Origin: Pseudomonadota bacterium
Lineage (GTDB): Bacteria; Pseudomonadota; Gammaproteobacteria; Burkholderiales; Burkholderiaceae_C
Length of the DNA: 38,295 nt
Assembly (NCBI GenBank): GCA_018241185.1
Contig: JAFEEH010000262.1
Location: 1 to 38,295 of the forward strand
Reading direction: 5' to 3'
In this document: positions 13,442 through 21,141 of the stretch, piece after piece
How positions within the stretch are numbered: the first letter of the stretch is position 1
Layout of the letters: each line of letters opens with the position of its first letter
The notes under the pieces: generated by a model
Seen by the model: the letters and a program-made list of their open reading frames with translations, nothing else
What the model was told of the DNA's origin: nothing
Databases searched by the model: none
Made by a program: the position numbers and the translations under genes

Positions 13442-15250
13442 TCAGCGGATCACCGCCGCATCGCCCTCGTCGAACAGCCGCGCCACGGCCTCTGCCCGCC
13501 GCGCCAGCACGGCCCGCTGGTTGATGTAGCCCTTGTCGGTGATCTCGCCGCTGTCCGCGTGCGGCGGGGCGTCGAGCACCAGCGCGCAGACCGGGCAGCG
13601 GGCCGAGCCCAGCCCCTCGTCGCGGCGGCGGCGCAGCACGGTGCGCAGGGCCTCGGCCAGCTTGTCGGGCTCCGCCGCGCCCTGCGGGCTGGCAAAGACC
13701 AGCAGGCCGACGGCCTCGCGGTCGTGGCCGGCGATGACGAGGTCCTGCACCCAGGGTGCGAGCTGCGACACCAGTTCGATGCGCAGCGGGCCGACCGACA
13801 CCCAGGTGCCGCTGCCGAGCTTGAAGTCCTCGGCCACACGGCCGTCGAAGACGATGCCGCGCTCGGGGCGCTGGTCGTCCACCAGCCGGCCCGCGTCGCC
13901 GATGCGGTAGTAGCCTTCGGCGTCGAAGGCGGCCGCGGTCTCGCGCGGCTGGTCGCGGTAGCCGGGCGTCACGGCCACGCCCTTGATGCGCATCTCCAGC
14001 TTGCCGCCGTTGGGCACGAAGCGCACCTCCATGCCGGGCAGGGGGTTGCCGACGCAGCCGGCGCCGTCGAGCTGCCAGTGCGCCGAGGTGATGGCCGGCG
14101 CGGTCTCGGTGCAGCCCCACGAGGTGGTAAGCCACAGCGGCCGGCCCGGCCGCACGCGCTCGGCGACGGCCTGCAGCCGCTGCCAGGTGCTGGGCGACAG
14201 CGCGGCCGCCGCGTAGAAAGCCAGGCGCAGGCGCGCCAGGATGTCCGCCGCCAGCGCCGCGTCGGCCTCCATCAGCGGCAGCAGCATGTCGAAGCCGCGC
14301 GGCACGTTGAACCACAGCGTGGGCTGCACCTCGCGCAGGTTGCGCGCCGTCTTCTCGACCAGGCCCGGCGCGGGCCGGCCCTCGTCGATGTAGAGCGCGC
14401 CGCCGTTGGCGAGCACCAGGTTCAGGTTGTGGTTGCCGCCGAAGGTGTGGCTCCACGGCAGCCAGTCGACCAGCACCGGCGGCTCGTGCGGCTGCGCCTG
14501 CAGGAAGGGCCAGGCCTGCGCCATCATCTGCTGGTTGGCGCAGAGCATGCGGTGCGTGTTGATCACGGCCTTGGGGTGGCCGGTGGAGCCCGAGGTCAGC
14601 AGGTACTTGGCATGCGTCTCGGGCGTCACGGCCTCGAAGGCGGCCTGCACGGCGGGCGTCTCGGCAGTGGCGCGCAGCGCAGCGAAGTCGATGCCGCCGG
14701 GCCGGTCGCCGGCGTGGGCGCTGAACACGCAGGGCACGCCCAGGTCGCAGGCGGCGATCGCCGGGCCATACACCTTCGCGTCCGATGCATAGATGAGCGC
14801 CGGCCCCAGCAGCTGCAGCATGCCGCGCAGGCGGCGGTGGTCCTGCGTGAGGCGCGAGTACGCGCTCGACAGCGAGCAGGCCGCGCGGCCGATGTGCATG
14901 GCCGCGAGCATCATCACCGCGTGGTCGATGGCGTTGTCCGAGAGGATCGCGATCGGCCGCCCGGTCGGCAGCTGCATGTCGAGCAGCGCCTGCGCGACGC
15001 GGCCGATGTCTCGGCGCAGTTCGCCATATGTCAGGCGCCGCCAGTCGCTGCCGTCGGCCGTGCGCTCGGCCAGGGCCAGCGCATCGGGCGTCTCGCGCGC
15101 CCAGCGCTCGATCCATTCGCCCACGCAGCGCGCATAAGGCCGCAGGGCCACCGGCGAGCGCAGCGAAAAGCTGCCGTCGTCGAAGTCGATGCGCACGGTG
15201 CGCGGCGGGGCGACCTGCGTGGGGTCGGCGAGAAAGTCGATGAGGGGCAT
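13442..15250 (-). CDS. Feruloyl-CoA synthase-like acyl-CoA ligase
   Basis: A 602-residue ANL-superfamily adenylating enzyme. The start at MPLIDFLADP (15250) is preferred to an upstream in-frame start at 15304, although neither has a strong ribosome site. Motifs include LLTSGSTGHPKAV (217-229, phosphate-binding P-loop), WLPWSHTFGGNHN, TTSWGCTETAP, YYRIGDAG and the C-terminal lysine in EITDKGYINQ (near residue 573). The SHTFGGN motif and overall length match Fcs, which converts ferulate, coumarate and caffeate to CoA thioesters with ATP. Downstream enoyl-CoA hydratase-lyase (ech) and vanillin dehydrogenase are absent. Neighbours are a binding protein, dehydrogenase and BKACE, so the true acid may differ. 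Confidence 0.8.
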   Translation of the reverse strand: MPLIDFLADPTQVAPPRTVRIDFDDGSFSLRSPVALRPYARCVGEWIERWARETPDALALAERTADGSDWRRLTYGELRRDIGRVAQALLDMQLPTGRPIAILSDNAIDHAVMMLAAMHIGRAACSLSSAYSRLTQDHRRLRGMLQLLGPALIYASDAKVYGPAIAACDLGVPCVFSAHAGDRPGGIDFAALRATAETPAVQAAFEAVTPETHAKYLLTSGSTGHPKAVINTHRMLCANQQMMAQAWPFLQAQPHEPPVLVDWLPWSHTFGGNHNLNLVLANGGALYIDEGRPAPGLVEKTARNLREVQPTLWFNVPRGFDMLLPLMEADAALAADILARLRLAFYAAAALSPSTWQRLQAVAERVRPGRPLWLTTSWGCTETAPAITSAHWQLDGAGCVGNPLPGMEVRFVPNGGKLEMRIKGVAVTPGYRDQPRETAAAFDAEGYYRIGDAGRLVDDQRPERGIVFDGRVAEDFKLGSGTWVSVGPLRIELVSQLAPWVQDLVIAGHDREAVGLLVFASPQGAAEPDKLAEALRTVLRRRRDEGLGSARCPVCALVLDAPPHADSGEITDKGYINQRAVLARRAEAVARLFDEGDAAVIR

Positions 15251-15297
15251 GGGCGCTGTCTCGGGTTGCGACGCGGGAGAGGGGGCGGTTCCATCCC

Positions 15298-15380
15298 CGT
15301 TCACGCTGAGCGCCTCGAAGCGCGGCGCAGGGCTTCGACCCTTCGACAGGCTCAGGACAGGCCAGGCTCAGCCCGAACGG
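15298..15380. repeat. REP-like palindromic repeat, copy 1
   Basis: A sequence of the form GTTCACGCTGAG...TCGAAGC...GCTTCGAC...CAGGCTCAGCCCGAACGG, imperfectly inverted. It differs from copies 2 and 3 by extra bases around CTTCGACAGGCTCAGGACAG. It lies between the dehydrogenase and the ligase on the minus strand. Confidence 0.7.
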
Positions 15381-15402
15381 GTGGGCGACGGGCAGGGCGG
15401 TC

Positions 15403-16348
15403 TCAGGGCAGCGTACCGCCCGCCGCCTTGGCGCGAATCAGGTCGATCAGCAGGTCGTCGCGCGTGCGCTCCAGCGCTTCTTCCTTGCGCGCACCGCGTT
15501 CGTCGGCCACGCCCTGCACCACGCGCGCCTCCAGCGCCTCGGTCATCGACGGGTCGCCGAGGTCGCGCCACCAGCTCTCGATCGGCCCGCCCAGGTGGTC
15601 GAGCAGGTGCGCCATGCCGCCGTCGCCGCCCGACAGGTGCAGGTTCATGAACGGGCCCATCAGCGCCCAGCGCAGGCCGGGGCCGTGCGCGATCGCGGTG
15701 TCGATGTCGGCCACGCTGGCCACGCCCTGGTCGACCAGGTGGAAGGCCTCGCGCCACAGCGCGGCCTGCAGCCGGTTGGCGATGTGGCCGAGGATCTCGC
15801 GCCGCACATGGATCGGCCGCTTGCCCAGCGACGCATAGAAATCCATCGTGCGGCGGATGCTCTCGGGCGCCGTGGCTTCGCCGCCGCCCACCTCGACCAG
15901 CGGGATCAGGTGCGGCGGGTTGAAGGGATGGCCCAGCACCCACGCGCTCGGGCGCTTCGCAGCGCACCTGCATGCCGCTCACGGGCAGGCCCGAGCTGCT
16001 GCTGGCCAGCAGCACGTGGGGCGGCGTGGCGGCGTCCATGCGGGCGTACAGCTCGGCCTTGAAGTCGGCGCGCTCGGGGCCGCTCTCCTGCACGAAGTCG
16101 CAGCCTTGCAGCGCGCGTTCCAGCGCGGGCTCGAAGTGCAGGCGATCGGGCGACGCGCCCTCGGCCAGGCCCATGCGCTGCATCGTCGGCCAGTGGCGTT
16201 GGACCGCGTCGCGCAGGCGCTGTTCGGCGCCGGGCGCGGGGTCGGTGGCCGTGACGTCCAGACCGCGCGCGAGGAAGAAGGCGGCCCAGCTGGCACCGAT
16301 CACGCCGGTGCCGACAACGCCGACGCGGCGGATGACGGGGTCGCTCAC
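15403..16348 (-). pseudogene. 3-hydroxyacyl-CoA / L-carnitine dehydrogenase-like protein, single-base frameshift
   Basis: The protein is split over two frames. From GTG at 16346-16348 (GTGA overlap with the binding-protein stop) the first frame encodes an NAD-binding Rossmann domain, GVVGTGVIGASWAAFFLARG. It then reads VLLASSSSGLPVSGMQ and CEAPERV, where the reading frame breaks. The second frame continues VLGHPFNPPHLIPLVEV, NRLQAALWREAFHLVDQGVAS and GPGLRWALMGPF to the stop at 15403. The junction at the CCC run 15939-15941 (GTG GGTG instead of GTG GTG) explains everything as one extra base. Fused, it would be about 314 residues, normal for carnitine dehydrogenase/HBDH-like enzymes that oxidise 3-hydroxy acids with NAD. 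Real mutation and sequencing error are both possible. Confidence 0.8.
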
Positions 16349-17550
16349 GACTGCTTCCACCGTGCGCACTTCGACTCGGCGCGCGTGGTCCAGGCGGCCT
16401 CGCCGCGGATCGATTCGACCACCTTGTAATAGTCCCACGGTTCCTTGGATTCGGCGGGCGTCTTCACCTGCATGAGGTGCATGTCGTGCACCATCAGGCC
16501 GTCGTCGCGCAGCCAGCCGTCCTTGACGAACATGTCGTTGAACCTCGTCTTCTTCAGCTGCGCCATCACCTTGGCACCGTCGTCGGTGCCCGCGGCCTGC
16601 ACGGCCTTCAGGTACTGCAGCGCGGCCGAGTAGTCGCCGGCGTGGAAGGACGTGGGCATGCGCTTGTACTTGTCGAAGAAGCGCCGCGCCCAGGTGCGCG
16701 CCTCGGGGCTCTGGTTCCAGTACCAGCTGTCGGTGAGGTACATGCCCTGCGCGGTCTTCAGGCCCAGCGCGTGCACGTCCTGGATGGTGATGATCATGCC
16801 GGCCAGCTTCATCTTCTGCGCCAGTCCGAATTCGGCCGCCGACTTGATGGCGTTGACGGTGTCGCCGCCCGCATTGGCCAGCGCCAGCACGTCGGGCCTG
16901 GCGTTGGTGGCCTGCAGCATGTACGACGAGAAGTCGCTGGCACCCAGCGGGTGCTTCACCGCGCCCGCGACGGTGCCGCCGCCGCTTTCCAGCACCTTGG
17001 TGGCGTCGGTCTGCAGTGCGTTGCCGAAGGCGTAGTCGGCGGTGACGAAGAACCAGCGCTTGCCGCCGGTCTTCAGCACCGCGCTGGCCGTGCCGCGCGC
17101 CATGGCCACCGTGTCGTAGGCGTACATGACGGTGTAGGGCGAGCAGTGCTCGTTCGTGAGGCTCGACGCACCCGAGCCGACGACGAAGTACGGCTTGCCC
17201 TTGTCGCGCGCCACGCCCGCCATGGCGATGGCGGCGCCGGAGTTCACGCCGCCGATCAGCATGTCGACCTTGTCGACGTCGAACCATTCGCGCGCCTTGG
17301 CGGCGGCGATGTCGGGCTTGTTCTGGTGGTCGGCCGCGACCAGCTCGATCTTCTTGCCATTGACCGTGCCGCCCATGTCGGCGATGGCCATGCGGATGGC
17401 CTCGGTGCCCGCGGGGCCGTCGTAGTCGCGGTACACGCCCGACATGTCGCTGATGAAGCCGATGCGGATCACGTCGTCCGAGATCTGGGCCGAGGCCGTG
17501 GCCGCGCAGGCGAGGGCGGCGGTGGCGAGTGTGGCGTGTGCGAAGTGCAT
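16345..17550 (-). CDS. ABC transporter substrate-binding protein (Liv-type, type I)
   Basis: A 401-residue periplasmic binding protein. The start MHFAHATLATAALACAATASAQ (after AGGAGA) carries a Sec signal peptide with likely cleavage after ASA near residue 21. The mature part begins IRIGFISDMSGVYRDYDGPAG, the first-domain ligand loop of the leucine/amide/aromatic class, and continues VDMLIGGVNSGAAIAMAGVA and WFFVTADYAFGNALQ. The end is cysteine-containing (ESKCARWKQS). It lies beside BKACE, the dehydrogenase and a CoA ligase, not beside permease genes, so it probably supplies the Liv permease encoded at 19562-23106 or another one. Aromatic acid or hydroxy acid is the likely ligand by context. 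Confidence 0.85.
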   Translation of the reverse strand: MHFAHATLATAALACAATASAQISDDVIRIGFISDMSGVYRDYDGPAGTEAIRMAIADMGGTVNGKKIELVAADHQNKPDIAAAKAREWFDVDKVDMLIGGVNSGAAIAMAGVARDKGKPYFVVGSGASSLTNEHCSPYTVMYAYDTVAMARGTASAVLKTGGKRWFFVTADYAFGNALQTDATKVLESGGGTVAGAVKHPLGASDFSSYMLQATNARPDVLALANAGGDTVNAIKSAAEFGLAQKMKLAGMIITIQDVHALGLKTAQGMYLTDSWYWNQSPEARTWARRFFDKYKRMPTSFHAGDYSAALQYLKAVQAAGTDDGAKVMAQLKKTRFNDMFVKDGWLRDDGLMVHDMHLMQVKTPAESKEPWDYYKVVESIRGEAAWTTRAESKCARWKQS

Positions 17551-17596
17551 GGGGTGTCTCCTCATGGTGGCGGAAAGGCTGTCGGGCGGGTTGGTC

Positions 17597-17656
17597 CGTT
17601 CACGTTGGGCCGGTCGAAGCGCGGTGCAGGGGCTTCGACAGGCTCAGCCCGAACGG
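17597..17656. repeat. REP-like palindromic repeat, copy 2
   Basis: An imperfect inverted repeat of the form CCGTTCACG...TCGAAGCGC...GGCTTCGACAGGCTCAGCCCGAACGG, in the spacer between BKACE and the binding-protein gene. It shares sequence with copies at 15298 and 20304. Confidence 0.75.
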
Positions 17657-17682
17657 TTGAGGGCGCGCGGGTGAACGCGGGT

Positions 17683-18636
17683 TCAGGCCGCGGCTGCCAG
17701 TGCAGCCGGTGCGAAAGCGGGCAAGGGCGTGCCCGTGCGCGGCAGCCCCATGATCTGCCGCGCCTCTTGCGGCGTGGCGACCTCCATGTCCAGCTCGCGG
17801 ATCAGCCGCACGATGCGCTCGACCAGCTGCACGTTCGTCGCCAGCTTCCCGTGGCGGTAGTAGAGGTTGTCCTCCAGCCCCACGCGCGCATGCCCGCCCA
17901 GCAGCAGCGCGGCGACGTTGGCTTCGAGCTGCGAGGGGCCGATGCCGCTCACGCAGAAGATGCTGTTCGCGGGCAGCACGTCCACCATCTGCTGCAGGTA
18001 GCGCGGCGAGAAGGGCATCGCGTTCTGGAAGTTGCGGTGCACGTTCATCACCAGGTTGATGAAGTGCGGCGCGTCGTCGTGCCCTTCGTCGATCAGCGTC
18101 GTCACGTCCTGGAGGATGTGGGTGTGCGCGAACACCTCCCACTCGGGCTTGATGCCGCGCGCCCTCATGCCGGCGGCGAGTTCCCGGCCCTTGGACAGCG
18201 GCGTGTCCATCAGGATCTCGCGCCCGCCGAAGCTCAGGTTCAGCGTGGTGGCGTCCAGGGTGCACATCTCGGCGCCGGCTTCCATGCCCTTGATGCGCTC
18301 CTCCCAGGCGATCTCCCAGCGGTCGTTCGGCAGCGCGCGAATCATGTCGCCGTGCACGCCGCCGCCGGTGGAGTTGTTGATCACGATGTCGCAGCCGGCG
18401 TCGCGGATGCGCGTGTTGATGTCGCGGTAGACCGCGGGGTTGCAGGTGGCGCCGTCGTCTGGCCGGCGTGCGTGGATCGCGGCCACGCTGGCGCCGGCGT
18501 TCCAGCAGCGCACGACGTCCTCGGCGATCTCGTCGGGCTGCGTGGGCAGGTGGGGGTTCTGCGACTTGTGGGCCATGCCGCCCGTGGGGGCGATGGTCAC
18601 GATCACCTTGCGTTTGCTACTGCTGCTGCTGCTCAT
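17683..18636 (-). CDS. BKACE family beta-keto acid cleavage enzyme
   Basis: A 317-residue protein starting [20 protein letters not shown] after GGAGA. The BKACE fold is recognisable: [18 protein letters not shown] (strand 1), [15 protein letters not shown] (strand 2), [25 protein letters not shown] and [12 protein letters not shown], the last carrying a metal-binding Glu. Family enzymes cleave a beta-keto acid with acetyl-CoA, giving acetoacetate and a new acyl-CoA. In typical members zinc is held by an H-x-H pair in strand 2; here the first position is Ala53 and only His55 remains, an uncommon substitution. Together with the adjacent hydroxyacid dehydrogenase it suggests a 3-hydroxyacid pathway as in carnitine degradation, but the substrate may be aromatic. 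Confidence 0.88.
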   Translation of the reverse strand: MSSSSSSKRKVIVTIAPTGGMAHKSQNPHLPTQPDEIAEDVVRCWNAGASVAAIHARRPDDGATCNPAVYRDINTRIRDAGCDIVINNSTGGGVHGDMIRALPNDRWEIAWEERIKGMEAGAEMCTLDATTLNLSFGGREILMDTPLSKGRELAAGMRARGIKPEWEVFAHTHILQDVTTLIDEGHDDAPHFINLVMNVHRNFQNAMPFSPRYLQQMVDVLPANSIFCVSGIGPSQLEANVAALLLGGHARVGLEDNLYYRHGKLATNVQLVERIVRLIRELDMEVATPQEARQIMGLPRTGTPLPAFAPAALAAAA

Positions 18637-18748
18637 GGCGTCTCCGGATGTCTTCGGGGTGGGGCGCGGCTATTATTTTTTTGGCCCCGCGGCGACTCAG
18701 TCGTTGCGATGACATTTGCGCTCGGGGTAAGTACCCAAGGAGACCGCC

Positions 18749-19456
18749 ATCACCCGCCACGACCGCGCCGCCGCGTCCCGCGCCACGCTCGACGGCCTGC
18801 TCGCGCGCTCGGCCTGGTTTCCTGCGCTCGCGGCGCCGGTGCAGGCCCGCGTGCGCGAGGAGATGCGCGAGGTCGCCGTGCCCGCGGGCGCCGCCCTGTG
18901 CCGCATGGGCGACGCGCCGCTGCACTGGTACGGCGCCATCGAGGGCCTGCTCAAGTGGTCGGTCAGCAGCGCCGACGGCCGCTCGGTCACGCTGGGCGGC
19001 CTGTCGGTCGGCAGCTGGTTCGGCGAAGGCACGGTGCTGCGCGGCGTGGCCCGCACGGCCGACGTGATCGCGTTGCGCGACAGCCGCGTGGCACTGATGC
19101 CGGCCGAGGTCTTCGAGTGGCTGCGCGGGCACGAGCCCGGCTTCGCCGACTTCCTGCTGCGCCAGATCAACGAGCGCATGCACTGGTTTCTGGGCAACTT
19201 CGCGGCGCACCACCTGCTCGACACCGACAGCCAGGTCGCGCGTGCGCTGGTCGGCCTGTTCCACCCCTGGCTGCACCCCGGCAGCGACCCGCACCTGCAG
19301 GTGTCTCAGGAAGAAATCGCGAATCTCTCGGGCCTGTCGCGCCAGCGCTGCAACGCGGCGCTGCGCCGGCTGGCCGATGCGGGGCTGATCGAGATCGAGT
19401 ACGGCGGCATCACCGTGGTCGATCTGGCGCGGCTGCGCGAGCGCGTGCCGGGTTGA
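18749..19456 (+). CDS. Crp/Fnr-family transcriptional regulator, probable ATC start
   Basis: A cyclic-nucleotide-binding-type regulator. The conventional GTG at 18839 would remove about 30 N-terminal residues, cutting into the first helix, and has no ribosome site. In frame upstream, an ATC (18749-18751) lies six bases after AAGGAG, and no ATG, GTG or TTG lies between it and the stop at 18728. Read from there, the 235-residue protein begins with I/M-T-R-H-D. The cupin-like sensory domain spans about 20-140 (PAGAALCRMGDAPLHWYGAIEG). The effector-domain helix-turn-helix VSQEEIANLSGLSRQRCNAAL is near 190-212. It diverges from BKACE by 112 bp and is its likely regulator. Confidence 0.8.
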   Translation: MTRHDRAAASRATLDGLLARSAWFPALAAPVQARVREEMREVAVPAGAALCRMGDAPLHWYGAIEGLLKWSVSSADGRSVTLGGLSVGSWFGEGTVLRGVARTADVIALRDSRVALMPAEVFEWLRGHEPGFADFLLRQINERMHWFLGNFAAHHLLDTDSQVARALVGLFHPWLHPGSDPHLQVSQEEIANLSGLSRQRCNAALRRLADAGLIEIEYGGITVVDLARLRERVPG

Positions 19457-19474
19457 GGTGCCGGCCCCTCGCCG

Positions 19475-19548
19475 GCCGGTCGTAACGAACGTGACGAATT
19501 CGGCCACAGCGCCCGGCTGGCGGGCGCTGCAGGCCGATTGCACTTTCG
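19475..19548 (+). repeat. Dispersed hairpin repeat, copy C
   Basis: Reads CGTAACGAACGTGACGAATTCGG, then a 9-bp stem CAGCGCCCG-GCTGG-CGGGCGCTG, then CGATTGCACTTTCG followed by TTTTTCG. It fills the gap between the convergent Crp-type regulator and livF genes. Confidence 0.78.
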
Positions 19549-19561
19549 TTTTTCGAAGCCC

Positions 19562-20263
19562 CTAGACGCCCAGCCGCTCCGCCAGCACCTGCGGCTGCGC
19601 GAGCAGATCGGCCGACGCGCCGGCCAGCACGATGCGCCCTTTTTCCATCACCACCGCCTGGTCGGTGTGGTGCAGCACCTTGTGCCAGTCGCGATCGACG
19701 ATGAGGGTGGCGATGCCGGTGCCACGGATCTCGGAGATCACGCGCCAGATCTCGGCGACCACCAGCGGCGCGAGCCCCTCGGTGGCTTCGTCCAGGATCA
19801 TCAGCCGCGGGTTGGTCATGAGCGCGCGGCCGATCGAGAGCATCTGCTGCTCGCCGCCCGAGAGCTGCTGGCCGCCGTGCGACAGGCGCTCCGCCAGGCG
19901 CGGAAAGGTCGCCATCACCCGCTCGAAGGTCCAGTCGCGCCGGCCGTCGGTGCCCGCGCGCGCGGCCATGACGAGGTTCTCGCGCACCGTGAGGTTGGGG
20001 AAGATGCCGCGACCCTCGGGCACGTAGCCGATGCCCAGCCGCGCCATCTTCTCGGGCGCCCAGCCGGTGACGGGCCGGCCGTCGCACTGCACCTGGCCGG
20101 AGGCCGGGCGCACATAGCCCATCACGCTGCGGATCAGCGTGGTCTTGCCCATGCCGTTGCGGCCCAGCAGCCCGACGGAGGTGGCGGCGGGCACCTCGGC
20201 GTCGACGCCGCGCAGGATGTGGCTGTCGCCGTAGTAGGTGTGGAGGTCGCGGATGGAGAGCAT
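19562..20263 (-). CDS. livF: ABC transporter ATP-binding protein, LivF type
   Basis: A 233-residue ATPase starting MLSIRDLHTYYGDSHILRGV, chosen over an upstream in-frame start at 20311 because of alignment with the family. It has GLLGRNGMGKTTL (Walker A), YVPEGRGIFPNLTVRENLVM (Q-loop region), LSGGEQQMLSIGRALM (ABC signature), LMILDEATEGLAPLV (Walker B) and a D-loop. The histidine switch is replaced by VDRDWHKVL (Asp instead of His is common in LivF). It powers the branched-chain-like permease with LivG, providing the second nucleotide-binding domain. The upstream gene livG ends 131 bp away, with a REP-like repeat in between, but one operon with livG-livM-livH is likely. Confidence 0.92.
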   Translation of the reverse strand: MLSIRDLHTYYGDSHILRGVDAEVPAATSVGLLGRNGMGKTTLIRSVMGYVRPASGQVQCDGRPVTGWAPEKMARLGIGYVPEGRGIFPNLTVRENLVMAARAGTDGRRDWTFERVMATFPRLAERLSHGGQQLSGGEQQMLSIGRALMTNPRLMILDEATEGLAPLVVAEIWRVISEIRGTGIATLIVDRDWHKVLHHTDQAVVMEKGRIVLAGASADLLAQPQVLAERLGV

Positions 20264-20303
20264 GGCGAGTGTCTCTTCAGGTGGGCCGGGCGGCGGCCCG
20301 GAA

Positions 20304-20363
20304 CCGTTCACGCTGAGCTTGTCGAAGCGCTGCGCAAGGCTTCGACAGGCTCAGCCCGAACGG
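20304..20363. repeat. REP-like palindromic repeat, copy 3
   Basis: CCGTTCACGCTGAGCTTGTCGAAGC and the complementary half GCTTCGACAGGCTCAGCCCGAACGG form a long imperfect palindrome in the livG-livF spacer. It is the most symmetrical of the three copies and could fold in mRNA between the two genes. Confidence 0.78.
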
Positions 20364-20394
20364 CTGTGATGGCGGACGAGCCTGGGTGCTGATC

Positions 20395-21141
20395 TCAATG
20401 CTCCTCACCCAGGTACGCCGTGCGCACGTCGGGATTGCTGCGGATCGCGGCCGGGTCGCCGGTCGCGATCACGGCGCCGTTGACCATCACCGTGATGCGG
20501 TCGGCGATGCGGAACACGGCGTCCATGTCGTGCTCCACCAGCAGGATCGCGTGCGAGGCCTTGAGCTGCGCCAGCAGGCCCAGCATGCGGTCGGTTTCCT
20601 CGGCGCCCATGCCGGCCAGCGGCTCGTCCAGCAGCAGCACGCGCGGGCGCGTGGCCAGGCACATGGCGACTTCCAGCTGGCGCTTGGCGCCGTGGCTGAG
20701 CGTGCCGGCGATGCGGTCCGCGTCGGCGGCCAGGCCCGTGGCTTCGAGCGCGGCCTGCGCGGCGGCGTTGCTGGTCGCGCAGCCGCGGCTCGATTCCCAC
20801 AGCGCCCACGGCCGCGGATGCGCGGCCTGCGCGGCGAGGCGGCAGTTCTCCCGCACCGTGAATTCAGGAAAGATGGTCGTGCGCTGGTAGCTGCGGCCCA
20901 CGCCGTCCAGCGCGCGGCGCGGCTGGCTGCGCGCGGTGATGTCCTCGCCTTCGAGCGTGATGCGCCCGGCCGACGCGGCGATTTCGCCCGAGAGCATGTT
21001 GATCAGCGTCGACTTGCCGGCGCCGTTGGTGCCGATGACGGCATGCACCTCGCCCACGTGAAGGTCGAGCGTGACGGCGTTCACCGCCACCAGCCCGCCG
21101 AAGCGGCGCGTGAGGCCCTCGACCTGGAGGAAGCGGCTCAT
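20395..21141 (-). CDS. livG: ABC transporter ATP-binding protein, LivG type
   Basis: A 248-residue ATPase starting MSRFLQVEGLTRRFGGLVAV. The ATGA overlap with the livM stop (21138-21141) fixes the start and indicates translational coupling. Motifs: VIGTNGAGKSTLINMLSGE (Walker A), RSYQRTTIFPEFTVREN (Q-loop), LSHGAKRQLEVAMCLA (ABC signature, with SHG instead of SGG as in LivG), LLLDEPLAGMG (Walker B) and LVEHDMDAVF (H-switch). It is full length for the LivG class and works with LivF to energise uptake. Given the benzoate/box context, the complex probably imports an aromatic acid rather than an amino acid. Confidence 0.92.
   Translation of the reverse strand: MSRFLQVEGLTRRFGGLVAVNAVTLDLHVGEVHAVIGTNGAGKSTLINMLSGEIAASAGRITLEGEDITARSQPRRALDGVGRSYQRTTIFPEFTVRENCRLAAQAAHPRPWALWESSRGCATSNAAAQAALEATGLAADADRIAGTLSHGAKRQLEVAMCLATRPRVLLLDEPLAGMGAEETDRMLGLLAQLKASHAILLVEHDMDAVFRIADRITVMVNGAVIATGDPAAIRSNPDVRTAYLGEEH

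Noticed and set aside
13442-15250. Complete ferulate degradation cluster
   Set aside because: Only the CoA ligase is present. Enoyl-CoA hydratase/aldolase and vanillin dehydrogenase genes are missing from the window.
12950-15838. 962-codon plus-strand open frame
   Set aside because: It runs antisense to the Pr6Pr and Fcs genes and the frameshifted dehydrogenase. The composition (Arg, Ala, Gly, His runs) is that of a GC-rich shadow frame, with no recognisable domain.
17683-19456. Carnitine degradation operon
   Set aside because: BKACE plus a carnitine-dehydrogenase-like protein fits, but thioesterase and carnitine/betaine transport genes were not seen and a feruloyl-CoA synthase-like ligase is adjacent. 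Kept only as an alternative to the aromatic hypothesis.
16477-19485. 1002-codon plus-strand open frame
   Set aside because: It is antisense to the binding protein and BKACE genes and out of frame over the Crp-type regulator. Those have clear motifs, while this frame has none.
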